The notes beneath the pieces are model-generated. The model made no database searches. It was given only the letters and a program-made list of their open reading frames with translations, and was not told the origin of the DNA. Positions 6,488 to 16,238 of a stretch of DNA of 64,000 nt are shown piece after piece; within the stretch, counting starts at the first letter, position 1, and each line of letters starts with the position of its first letter. The DNA comes from Microbacterium sp. Root53 (GTDB lineage Bacteria > Actinomycetota > Actinomycetes > Actinomycetales > Microbacteriaceae): contig NZ_LMFR01000003.1 of NCBI RefSeq assembly GCF_001426925.1, positions 1 through 64,000 of the forward strand. Direction: 5' to 3'. The translations under genes were made by a program, and so were the position numbers.

Positions 6488-7465
6488 GTGCTCGATCCGT
6501 CCGTCGCCGCCGTGCGTCTCGCCGTCCGCACCGCGCTGTCCGCGCTCGACGACGGCGCGACGGTGCTGATCGCCCTCTCGGGCGGCGCGGACTCGCTCGC
6601 GCTCGCCGCGGCCGCCGCGCACGAGGCGCGCCCGCGCGGGATGCGCGTGACGAGCGTCACGGTCGACCACGGCCTGCAGGACGGCTCCGCCCGGGTCGCG
6701 GAGCGCGCGTCCGCGCAGGCCGCGGAACTGGGGATCGAGTCCCGCGTCGTGCGCGTCGAGGTGGGAACGGATGGCGGGCCCGAGGCCGCCGCGCGAGATG
6801 CCCGGTACGGCGCGCTGCGCGACGCCGCGGAAGGCGCCGCGGCCGTCCTCCTCGGCCACACGCTGGACGACCAGGCCGAGACCGTGCTGCTCGGCCTCGC
6901 GCGCGGCGCCGGCGGCACGAGCCTGGCGGGCATGGCACCCGCGCGGCGCGACGAGCGCGGCATCCTGTGGCTGCGTCCGCTGCTCGCGCTGCGGCGTTCG
7001 GTCACGCGCGAGGCGTGCGCGGCGCTCGGGCTCGCGGCATGGGAGGACCCGCACAACGCCGACGAGCGGTTCTCGCGCGTGCGCGTGCGCGAGCGGGTGC
7101 TGCCGGTGCTGGAGGCGGAGCTGGGGCCGGGCATCGCCGAGGCCCTCGCGCGCACCGCCGAGCAGTTGCGCGAGGACGCCGAGGCGTTCGCCGAGATGAT
7201 CGACGAGACCATCGAGGACATCGTCGAGCCCGCCGAGGCCGGCATCGCCGTCTCGGTGCCCGCGCTCGCCGCGAACCCGGCCGCGCTGCGGAACCGGATC
7301 ATCCGGCACGTCGTGCAGAGCGAGTTCGGCGTCGCGCTGACCCGCGTGCAGACGCTCGAGGTGGCCCGGCTGGTGACCGACTGGGCGGGCCAGGGGCCGA
7401 TCGACCTGCCGGTCTGCACGGCCGCGCGCCGCGGCGGCCTGATCGTCTTCACCGCGCGTCGATAG
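6488..7465 (+). CDS. tilS: tRNA(Ile)-lysidine synthase
   Basis: 325 aa. The N-terminal PP-loop ATPase has IALSGGADSLALA at about 28-40. TilS uses ATP and lysine to convert C34 of tRNA-Ile(CAU) to lysidine, changing its reading from AUG to AUA. Further conserved pieces are VDHGLQ, GHTLDDQAETVLLGLARGAG and RPLL. The C-terminal part is short compared with enterobacterial enzymes, as usual for actinobacteria. It lies 21 bases before hpt, the common tilS-hpt-ftsH order. The GTG start has no SD and fits a leaderless transcript. Confidence 0.95.
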   Translation: MLDPSVAAVRLAVRTALSALDDGATVLIALSGGADSLALAAAAAHEARPRGMRVTSVTVDHGLQDGSARVAERASAQAAELGIESRVVRVEVGTDGGPEAAARDARYGALRDAAEGAAAVLLGHTLDDQAETVLLGLARGAGGTSLAGMAPARRDERGILWLRPLLALRRSVTREACAALGLAAWEDPHNADERFSRVRVRERVLPVLEAELGPGIAEALARTAEQLREDAEAFAEMIDETIEDIVEPAEAGIAVSVPALAANPAALRNRIIRHVVQSEFGVALTRVQTLEVARLVTDWAGQGPIDLPVCTAARRGGLIVFTARR

Positions 7466-7473
7466 TGCGCGGA

Positions 7474-7479
7474 TAGACT
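7474..7479 (+). promoter_or_regulatory. Putative -10 box of leaderless hpt
   Basis: TAGACT sits 7 bases before the hpt ATG in the short tilS-hpt gap, suggesting an additional leaderless transcript for hpt. Confidence 0.4.
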
Positions 7480-7486
7480 GCCCGCC

Positions 7487-8038
7487 ATGCGCGCGGCAGA
7501 CATCCCGAACGACCTCACCTCCGTCCTCGTCACCGAGGAGCAGATCAACGAGAAGCTCGCGGAGCTCGCGCGTCGCGTCGAGGCCGACTACGCCGGGCGC
7601 AAGCTGCTGCTGGTCGGCGTGCTCAAGGGCGCGGTCATGGTCATGGCCGACTTCGCGCGCCACCTCACGCGGGACATCGCAATGGACTGGATGGCCGTCT
7701 CCAGCTACGGCAGCTCCACCAAGTCGAGCGGCGTCGTGCAGATCCGCAAGGACCTCGACACCGACCTGGGCGGCTGGGACGTGCTGATCGTCGAGGACAT
7801 CATCGACTCGGGCCTGACGCTCAGCTGGCTGCTCGACAACTTCGCGTCGCGCGGCGCCGAGTCCATCGAGGTGCTCGCGCTGCTGCGCAAGCCCGAGGCC
7901 GCCAAGGTCGAGATCGACTGCAAGTACCTGGGCTTCGACATCCCCAACGAGTTCGTCGTCGGCTACGGCCTCGACTACGCCGAGCGCTACCGCAACCTCC
8001 GCGACGTCGCCGTGCTCGCCCCGCATGTGTATGCATAG
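7487..8038 (+). CDS. hpt: Hypoxanthine phosphoribosyltransferase
   Basis: 183 aa type I phosphoribosyltransferase of purine salvage, converting hypoxanthine or guanine plus PRPP to IMP or GMP. The PRPP-binding loop VLIVEDIIDSGLTL lies at about 104-117, with the K/GxL segment VGVLKGAVM near 44-52 and the purine-binding Val/Lys/Asp region toward the C-terminus (FVVGYGLDYAERYRNL). It forms the classical tilS-hpt-ftsH neighbourhood. Length and motifs are normal. Confidence 0.96.
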   Translation: MRAADIPNDLTSVLVTEEQINEKLAELARRVEADYAGRKLLLVGVLKGAVMVMADFARHLTRDIAMDWMAVSSYGSSTKSSGVVQIRKDLDTDLGGWDVLIVEDIIDSGLTLSWLLDNFASRGAESIEVLALLRKPEAAKVEIDCKYLGFDIPNEFVVGYGLDYAERYRNLRDVAVLAPHVYA

Positions 8039-8318
8039 TTTTTTCAGAAGCGCCTCGCACGCTCGCGCCGACGCTCCGCGCCGGACACTCGCGAGCGAGG
8101 ACGGTCGCTGACGCTCCCGTCGGCAGCGCTTCGCGCTGCGTTCGGCCGCATCCGCGGCACGCTCGCTTCGCTCGCACGACGGCAGATCGGTTCCGCCGGG
8201 GGTCCGTACGCCATGGGCGAATCCCAGACGGCGCATAAGCGGCGCGGGGTAACGTGAAGCAACGTCGCCGGAGCGACAGCGCGCACGACAGGAGGGGCAG
8301 GGGGAGGACCCCCGAACC
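8039..8318. other. hpt-ftsH intergenic region with short inverted repeats
   Basis: 280 bases with no credible gene. The left half (about 8050-8190) is full of short self-complementary GC blocks (GCGAGCGAGG, AGCGCTTCGCGCTGCG, CGCTCGCTTCGCTCGC) related to the dispersed TTCGCTCGC repeats elsewhere in the window. The right part presumably carries the ftsH promoter, and GACAGGAGGGGCAGGG lies before the ftsH ATG. Confidence 0.5.
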
Positions 8319-10322
<2,004 letters not shown>

Positions 10323-10330
10323 GAGGCGCC

Positions 10331-10918
10331 GTGGCCGTCGACAGGGAGCGCATCGCCGCGCTGACCCGCGAGCTGCTGATCGCGATCGGCGAGGATCCGG
10401 ACCGGCCGGGCCTGCGCCAGACGCCGCAGCGCGTCGCGGATGCCGCGGTGGAGATGTACGGGGGAGTGGGACAGGATCCGGCCGAGCCGCTGTCGCACAC
10501 GATCAGCGTGACGCACGGGCCGGCTCCCGATACGCTGCCGTCCGGGGTGGTGATCCTGCGCGACGTGCGCTTCCGCTCGACGTGCGAGCACCACCTGCTG
10601 CCGTTCGCGGGCCACGCGCACATCGCCTACCTGCCCGGGGAGCAGGTCGTGGGGCTCGGCGCCCTGCCGAAGGTGGTCGAGATCCTGGCGGCCCGGCCGC
10701 AGGTGCAGGAGCGGCTCGGCGAGCAGATCGCCGACACGATCGCGTCGTCGATCGATGCTCGCGGTGTGCTCGTCGTCCTGGACGCCTCCCATCAGTGCGT
10801 GACCATGCGTGGATCCCGGCAGACCGAGAGCACGACCGTCACGGTCGCCGTCCGTGGCGAGCTCACGGACGCCGCGCTGCGTGCCGAGGCCATCGCCCTG
10901 ATCGGGGTGCACGGATGA
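10331..10918 (+). CDS. folE: GTP cyclohydrolase I
   Basis: 195 aa. It converts GTP to 7,8-dihydroneopterin triphosphate, the first step of folate synthesis. The GTG at 10331 is chosen because AGGAGG at 10321-10326 precedes it; a longer in-frame extension would overlap ftsH. Motifs: FRSTCEHHLLPFAGHAHIAY with the zinc-binding Cys and His residues, LGALPKVVEILAARPQVQERL and the C-terminal HQCVTMRG zinc Cys region. First gene of an overlapping folE-folP-folB-folK chain directly behind ftsH. Confidence 0.96.
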   Translation: MAVDRERIAALTRELLIAIGEDPDRPGLRQTPQRVADAAVEMYGGVGQDPAEPLSHTISVTHGPAPDTLPSGVVILRDVRFRSTCEHHLLPFAGHAHIAYLPGEQVVGLGALPKVVEILAARPQVQERLGEQIADTIASSIDARGVLVVLDASHQCVTMRGSRQTESTTVTVAVRGELTDAALRAEAIALIGVHG

Positions 10919-11736
10919 CGCAGGTCTGGGGCATCGTCAACGTCACGCCGGACTCGTTCAGCGACGGCGGCCGGTACTTGGAGCCCGAGCGCGCGATCGC
11001 CCACGGGCGGCTGCTGCGCGCCCAGGGCGCCGACGTGCTCGACATCGGGGGCGAGTCGACTCGGCCCGGGGCGGAGCCGGTCGGCGCGGAGGAGGAGATC
11101 CGCCGCGTCCTGCCCGTGATCGAGGCGCTCGCGGCCGACGGCGCCGTCGTCAGCGTCGACACGTACCGCGCCGAGACCGCGCGGGCAGCCGTCGAGGCGG
11201 GCGCGGCGATCGTCAACGACGTGGCGGGCGGACTCGCCGACCCCGAGATCCTGCGCGTGGTGGCCGCGTCGGATGGGCTCATCGCGCTGGGGCACTGGCG
11301 CGGGCCCTCCGCGGACATGTACGCCAAGGCCGAGTACGCCGACATCGGCCGCGAGGTCGCGGCGGAGCTGACCGAGCGGGTCGATGCCGCCCTCGCGGCG
11401 GGCATCCCGCGCGAGCGGATCATCCTGGACCCGGGCGTGGGCTTCGCGAAGGCCGGCGACCAGAACTGGGCGCTGCTGCGCGAGCTCGACGCGGTTCAGC
11501 AACTGGGATTCCCCGTCCTGATCGGGACGTCGCGCAAGCGGTTCCTGGCCTCCGCCCTGGGGGAGGACGCCCGGATCGAGCGCAAGGACCTCGCGACGGC
11601 CGTGACCAGCGCGCTCGCCGCGGCGCGCGGCATCCACGCGGTGCGGGTGCACGACGTGCAGGCCACGCGCGACGCGATCGCCGTGGTCGAGGCCTGGCAG
11701 GGCGGCGTGCCGAGCGAGCGGAGCGAGGCGAAGTGA
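10915..11736 (+). CDS. folP: Dihydropteroate synthase
   Basis: 273 aa TIM barrel joining p-aminobenzoate to 6-hydroxymethyl-dihydropterin pyrophosphate; the sulfonamide target. Signatures: GIVNVTPDSFSDGGRY near the N-terminus, VLDIGGESTRPGA, VNDVAGG and ILDPGVGFAK, then GTSRKRFL. The start ATG overlaps the folE stop (ATGA), implying translational coupling. Length normal. Confidence 0.97.
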   Translation: MTQVWGIVNVTPDSFSDGGRYLEPERAIAHGRLLRAQGADVLDIGGESTRPGAEPVGAEEEIRRVLPVIEALAADGAVVSVDTYRAETARAAVEAGAAIVNDVAGGLADPEILRVVAASDGLIALGHWRGPSADMYAKAEYADIGREVAAELTERVDAALAAGIPRERIILDPGVGFAKAGDQNWALLRELDAVQQLGFPVLIGTSRKRFLASALGEDARIERKDLATAVTSALAAARGIHAVRVHDVQATRDAIAVVEAWQGGVPSERSEAK

Positions 11737-12131
11737 ACTTCGTGGACATGATCGAGCTGACCGGGCTGCGCGCGTTCGGGCGGCACGGGGTCTTCGACTT
11801 CGAGCGCGAGAACGGGCAGGACTTCGTGATCGATGTGCGGCTCGGTCTGTCGACCGCGCGCGCGGCCGAGACGGACGACGTGGCCGACACCGTGCACTAC
11901 GGCGAGCTCGCCGAGAAGATCGTCGCGATCGTCGGCGGCGAGCCCGTCAACCTGATCGAGACCCTCGCGCACCGCATCGCGGACGCCGTCATGGAGGACG
12001 AGCGCATCTCGCACGCGGCCGTGACGGTCCACAAGCCGCAGGCGCCGATCGCGGCGCAGTTCCAGGACGTGTCGGTCACGGTCCACGCCTCGCGCGACCT
12101 TCCGCCGCACCGCGAGGGGAAGCACAGATGA
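11733..12131 (+). CDS. folB: Dihydroneopterin aldolase
   Basis: 132 aa T-fold enzyme cleaving 7,8-dihydroneopterin to 6-hydroxymethyl-dihydropterin and glycolaldehyde. Conserved parts are the N-terminal LTGLRAFGRHGVFDFERENGQDF and the central DTVHYGELAEKI, then ETLAHRIADAV and VHKPQAPI near the C-terminus. The GTG start overlaps the folP stop by four bases. In the overlapping folate operon. Confidence 0.95.
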   Translation: MNFVDMIELTGLRAFGRHGVFDFERENGQDFVIDVRLGLSTARAAETDDVADTVHYGELAEKIVAIVGGEPVNLIETLAHRIADAVMEDERISHAAVTVHKPQAPIAAQFQDVSVTVHASRDLPPHREGKHR

Positions 12132-12664
12132 GCCGCGACCTCACGAGGCCGCTCGACGGGATGCCGCCGGTCGAGCGCCGCGAGCCCGTGACCGCCGTGG
12201 TCGCGCTGGGCGCCAACCTCGGCGACCGCGCCGCGACCATCGCGCAGGCGCTCGCCGAGCTGCGCCGCCTGCCGCTCGTGGAGGACGTCGTCGCGTCGAC
12301 CCCGATCGAGTCCGTCGCCCTGACGCTGGACGGCCCGGATGAGTCCGAGCCTGCGTACCTGAACGCCGTCGCGCTCGTGCGCACGCGCCTGGATGCGAGC
12401 GTGCTGCTGGGGCTGCTGCACGCGATCGAGGCGCGGCACGGGCGCGAGCGACGCGAGCGCTGGGGCGCCCGCACCCTCGATCTCGACCTGATCGCGTACG
12501 GCGAGCTGACCTCGGACGACGAGAAGCTGAAGCTCCCGCACCCGCGCGCCGCCGAGCGCGACTTCGTGCTGGCGCCCTGGCTCGAGGTCGATCCCGACGC
12601 CGTCCTGCCTGGCCGCGGGCGGGTCGCCGACCTTCTCCGGGCCCTGCGGGAGGACGAGGGGTGA
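12128..12664 (+). CDS. folK: 2-amino-4-hydroxy-6-hydroxymethyldihydropteridine diphosphokinase
   Basis: 178 aa HPPK, transferring pyrophosphate from ATP to 6-hydroxymethyl-dihydropterin. Seen: VVALGANLGDRAATI at about 23-37, the motif RHGRERRERWGARTLDLDLIAYG with the Mg-binding DLDLI, and LPHPRAAERDFVLAPW. The ATG overlaps the folB stop. Completes the folE-P-B-K set. Confidence 0.96.
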   Translation: MSRDLTRPLDGMPPVERREPVTAVVALGANLGDRAATIAQALAELRRLPLVEDVVASTPIESVALTLDGPDESEPAYLNAVALVRTRLDASVLLGLLHAIEARHGRERRERWGARTLDLDLIAYGELTSDDEKLKLPHPRAAERDFVLAPWLEVDPDAVLPGRGRVADLLRALREDEG

Positions 12665-13164
12665 CCCGCACCTCGCCGCTGGCGCTGATCGTCGCCGCCG
12701 TGCTGGGCGGCGGCGCGGGGTTCCTGGTCGACCACGTGCTGACGATGGGCGGCCGCGCCACGTTCACCCCGGCCGCCGGGCTGCCCATCCTGCTCGTGCT
12801 GCTCGGCGCGCTGTGCGTCGCGCTGGCGTGGCCCGTGCGGCGTTCGGTGCGGCGTGCGGACGCGCCCCGCGTCGACCCGTTCCGCGCGGTTCGCATCGCG
12901 ATGCTCGCGAAGGCGTCGAGCATCGTCGGCGCCGCGGTCGGCGGCGTGGCCGCCGGGCTGCTGCTGTACGTCGCGACGCGGCCGGTGACCCCGCCGCTAG
13001 GCTCGATGGCGACGACCATCGCGACGATCGCGGCGGGGGTCGTGCTGGTCGTGGCGGCCCTGATCGCCGAGCAGTTCTGCAGCCTTCCCCCCGACGCTGG
13101 TGCAAAGGATCCGGATGACCGAGAGCCAGACGACGCCGAACCCGGAGCCGCCCGCGGGCGCTGA
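12661..13164 (+). CDS. DUF3180 family membrane protein
   Basis: 167 aa with four hydrophobic segments (about 8-26, 39-58, 83-104, 117-139), matching the actinobacterial DUF3180 family that habitually follows folK. Role unknown. The GTG start overlaps the folK stop. The C-terminus is a charged Asp/Glu/Arg tail, likely cytosolic, and overlaps the start of the next gene by 50 bases. Confidence 0.82.
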   Translation: MTRTSPLALIVAAVLGGGAGFLVDHVLTMGGRATFTPAAGLPILLVLLGALCVALAWPVRRSVRRADAPRVDPFRAVRIAMLAKASSIVGAAVGGVAAGLLLYVATRPVTPPLGSMATTIATIAAGVVLVVAALIAEQFCSLPPDAGAKDPDDREPDDAEPGAARGR

Positions 13165-13759
13165 CGTGCCGCCCGCGGCGCCGCCCGAGCCGTCGGTGGC
13201 GCCTCAGCCGTCGGCCGCCACTCCCGCGCCGGCGGTCCTGGACCAGGGCACGTACACCGCGATCCGCGAGCCGCGCTCGGCCGCACGTCTCGCGCTCGAC
13301 GGCACGTGGCACCAGATCTCGCCCCGGTACGTCGCGTCGCAGACGCTGCAGAACGCCATTTTCGTGGTCGTGGTGCTGGGCCTCGCCGCCGTCCCGGCGG
13401 TCGCGCTCGGCCAGGTGTGGGCGTGGATTCCCGCCGGCGTGCTCGTGGCGATCACGCTGATCTCGCAGCTCGTGCTGCCGCGACAGGCGCGGGCCCTCGG
13501 CTACATGCTCCGCGACGACGACATCGTGTTCCGCAAGGGCATCCTGTGGCAGCGCATGGTCGCGGTGCCCTACGGGCGCCTGCAGCTCGTCGACATCACG
13601 CACGGCCCGCTCGACCGCGCGTTCGGGATCGCCAAGCTCAAGATGGTCACGGCCGCCGCGACCACGGGCGTGGAGATCCCCGGGCTGGGCCGCGAGGCCT
13701 CCGAGGCGCTGCGCGACACGCTGATCCACGTCGCCGAGACGAGGCGGACCGGGCTGTGA
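13115..13759 (+). CDS. PH-domain (YdbS-like) membrane protein
   Basis: 214 aa. After a Pro/Ala-rich arm of about 60 residues come two membrane helices (~88-135) and a bacterial PH (bPH2) domain (RDDDIVFRKGILWQR, then VPYGRLQLVDITHGPLDRAFG). The ATG at 13115 is used because AAAGGA lies just upstream; an in-frame GTG at 13100 is less likely. It is the small partner of the YdbS/YdbT-type pair encoded with the next gene, with which it overlaps. Function not established. Confidence 0.85.
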   Translation: MTESQTTPNPEPPAGADVPPAAPPEPSVAPQPSAATPAPAVLDQGTYTAIREPRSAARLALDGTWHQISPRYVASQTLQNAIFVVVVLGLAAVPAVALGQVWAWIPAGVLVAITLISQLVLPRQARALGYMLRDDDIVFRKGILWQRMVAVPYGRLQLVDITHGPLDRAFGIAKLKMVTAAATTGVEIPGLGREASEALRDTLIHVAETRRTGL

Positions 13760-15456
13760 CCGACCCGGCCCTGCCGCCGCGGCCTCTCGCGGAGCCGCCC
13801 GCGCCCGGCGCGCTGCCGAGCGGGGGCGGCGCCTCGTCGCTCGCGGACGGCGAGTGGCACCGCATGCATCCGCTCACACCGCTGTTCAAGGGCGGGCTCG
13901 CGCTGATCATCGTCGCCGGCATCGTGATCGGCAACCTGCGCGACCAGCTCGTCTACTGGTTCGTCGCGGTGCTCGCGCCCGGCGTGGATCTCGGCGAGGA
14001 CCAGCCGGACCCCGGCTCGGACCCGTTCGGTTGGATCATCCGGAACGGCCTGCTCGTGTGGGCCCTGCTCGCCCTGCTGATCGTCCTCGCCGTGCTCGTC
14101 GGGGCGTTCTGGGTGCAGTGGCGGTTCCACCAGTTCCGGATCACGGGCGACGACGTCGAGGTGCGTCGCGGCCTGGTCTTCCGCTCGCACCGCAGGGCGC
14201 CGCTCGACCGCGTGCAGGGCGTCAACCTCACGCGGCCGTTCCCTGCGCGGCTGATCGGCATGGCCAAGCTCGAGGTCGTCGGCGCGGGCGCCGACGCCAA
14301 CGTCGCGCTCGAGTACCTCGCGACCGAGCGCGCGGAGCGCGTGCGCGGCGACATCCTGCGCCTCGCCTCGGGCGCCCGCGCCGCGCGGCAGGCCGCGCGC
14401 GACGCCGCCGCGGGGATCGCGCCCGCGCCGCGGGAGCGGCTCATCCAGGCGCTCAACGGCGGCGTGACCGGGATGATCGAGGGCGTCGATCACGCCGATC
14501 TCGTGCCCGAGAGCGTCGTGAAGATCCCGGCCGGCCGCCTCGTCGGCGCGCATGCGCTCTCGGCGCTCCCGTGGATCGGCTTCGCGTTCCTCGCGGTCGG
14601 GGTCGCGCTCGCGGTGGCCGCCGCGAACGTCGCCGACGATCCCGGCGGCCTGCTGCTGCTCGCGGGCACGGCCCTCGGCACCGGCCTTCCCGCGGTCCTC
14701 ACGGTCTTCGCGGTGCTGTGGTCGCAGATCGCGCGGTCGCTGCGCTACTCGATCGCGCCGACGCCCGACGGCGTGCGCGTGACGTTCGGCCTGTTCACGA
14801 CGGTGACCGAGACGCTGCCGCCCGGCCGGATCTTCGCGGTCGAGGTGTCGCAGGCCCTGCTGTGGCGGCCCTTCGGCTGGTGGTCCATCCGGATCAACCG
14901 GATGAGCGGCAAGAGCATGATGCAGGACCAGTCCTCCGCGGGCCAGCAGTTCAACACGGTGCTGCCCGTCGGCACGCGCGAGGACGTCGAGCGCGTGCTC
15001 GGCCTCATCCTGCCCGACATGCCGCACGCCGACCGCGCCCTTGTGTGGGAGCACGGCCTGCTGGGGCCCGCCGCCGGAGACCCGTTCCGGACCATCCCGG
15101 CGCGCGGCTGGTGGCGGCGGCCCGTGTCGTGGCGGCGCCACGGCGCGTTCGTCACGGCGTACGCGCTGCTGCTGCGCCGGGGCCGGATCTGGCGCAGGCT
15201 CGCGGTCTTCCCGCTCGCGCGCCTGCAGGGCTTCTCGATCGCGCAGGGCCCCGTCGACCGGTTGCAGCGGCTCGCGTGGGCGCAGGCCCACACCGTGATG
15301 GGCCCCGTGTCGGGCCGGGTCACGGGCCTCGAGCGCGACGACGCGGTCGAGCTGCTGCAGAGCGTCAGCCGTGGCGCGGTCGCGGCCGCCGCCGAGGACC
15401 GCAGCCATCGCTGGATGCAGCACGTGGCCGCCGCGGCCCCGGAGCGCGAGGCATGA
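13756..15456 (+). CDS. PH-domain (YdbT-like) membrane protein
   Basis: 566 aa from the GTG at 13756, overlapping the previous stop. It contains repeated bPH2 modules: ITGDDVEVRRGLVFRSHRR with LDRVQGVNLTRP in the first, and later copies around VRVTFGLFTTVTETLPPGRI and RIWRRLAVFPLARLQGFSI. Membrane helices lie between (about 50-70, 95-120, 255-320). This is the large partner of YdbS/YdbT-type pairs. The family occurs at the cytoplasmic membrane and has been linked to tolerance of antimicrobial peptides in Firmicutes, but its role here is unknown. Confidence 0.85.
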   Translation: MTDPALPPRPLAEPPAPGALPSGGGASSLADGEWHRMHPLTPLFKGGLALIIVAGIVIGNLRDQLVYWFVAVLAPGVDLGEDQPDPGSDPFGWIIRNGLLVWALLALLIVLAVLVGAFWVQWRFHQFRITGDDVEVRRGLVFRSHRRAPLDRVQGVNLTRPFPARLIGMAKLEVVGAGADANVALEYLATERAERVRGDILRLASGARAARQAARDAAAGIAPAPRERLIQALNGGVTGMIEGVDHADLVPESVVKIPAGRLVGAHALSALPWIGFAFLAVGVALAVAAANVADDPGGLLLLAGTALGTGLPAVLTVFAVLWSQIARSLRYSIAPTPDGVRVTFGLFTTVTETLPPGRIFAVEVSQALLWRPFGWWSIRINRMSGKSMMQDQSSAGQQFNTVLPVGTREDVERVLGLILPDMPHADRALVWEHGLLGPAAGDPFRTIPARGWWRRPVSWRRHGAFVTAYALLLRRGRIWRRLAVFPLARLQGFSIAQGPVDRLQRLAWAQAHTVMGPVSGRVTGLERDDAVELLQSVSRGAVAAAAEDRSHRWMQHVAAAAPEREA

Positions 15457-16151
15457 GGCGCGACGGACGGCTCGGCGTGGGCATCATCGGCGCCGGGCGG
15501 GTGGGTCCCGTGATCGGCGCCGCGCTCGCCGGCGCGGGGCATGCGCTGACCGGCATCACGAGCGGCTCGGACGACGAGCGCGTCGAGGCCATCCTGCCCG
15601 GCGTGCCCGTGCTCGACGCGCTCGAGGTCGTGCGCCGCAGCGAGCTCGTGATCGTCGCGGTGCCGCGGGCGGAGCTCGCGGGGCTCGTGGCGGGCCTCGC
15701 GGATCTCGAGGCCTGGCAGATCGGGCAGCTCGTGCTGCACACCGACGCGGCCCACGGCATCGAGGTGCTGCGTCCCGCGGCCGAGCGCGGGGCGATCCCG
15801 CTCGCGGTGCATCCGGCCATCGCGTTCACCGGCACGAGCATGGACCTGCGTCAGCTCGCGGCCTCCTACGCCGCGGTCACGGCGCCCGCCGCCGTGCTGC
15901 CGATCGCGCAGGCGCTCGCGGTCGAGCTGGGATGCGAGCCGGTCGTCGTCGCCGAGGAGGACCGCGCCGCCTACGCCGAGGCGATCGAGACCGCATCCGA
16001 GTTCTCGCGCCAGATCGTGCGCCAGGCCACCGGCATCCTGCGCGGCATCGGCTTCGACAACCCGGGCGGCTACCTCTCCGCGCTCGTCCGCTCCACGGTC
16101 GACCACGCCCTGACCGAGGGAGACCCGCCCCTCACGCCGCCGGACGAGTGA
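15453..16151 (+). CDS. Rossmann-fold protein with DUF2520 domain
   Basis: 232 aa. The N-terminal NAD(P)-binding fold starts with GVGIIGAGRVGPVIGAALAG (about 8-27); the C-terminal half matches the DUF2520 helical domain (HPAIAFTGTSMDLRQL, AYAEAIETASEFSRQIVRQ). The layout is like ketopantoate or prephenate reductases, but no substrate is established. In many actinobacteria this gene is followed by panC; here lysS comes instead. ATG overlaps the stop of the YdbT-like gene. Confidence 0.85.
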   Translation: MRRDGRLGVGIIGAGRVGPVIGAALAGAGHALTGITSGSDDERVEAILPGVPVLDALEVVRRSELVIVAVPRAELAGLVAGLADLEAWQIGQLVLHTDAAHGIEVLRPAAERGAIPLAVHPAIAFTGTSMDLRQLAASYAAVTAPAAVLPIAQALAVELGCEPVVVAEEDRAAYAEAIETASEFSRQIVRQATGILRGIGFDNPGGYLSALVRSTVDHALTEGDPPLTPPDE

Positions 16152-16238
16152 CCGGTCCCGGGTCAGTGCTGTCGGGACGCACAGGATGGCCCGCGGCGCG
16201 CCCATAGACTTGAGGGCAGACTTCCGAGGAGCTTCTTC

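Noticed and set aside
10331-12664. Functional grouping of the folate genes with the pterin-like operon at 40-43 kb
   Set aside because: They are about 30 kb apart and the folate set is complete on its own; any metabolic link through dihydroneopterin triphosphate is speculation.
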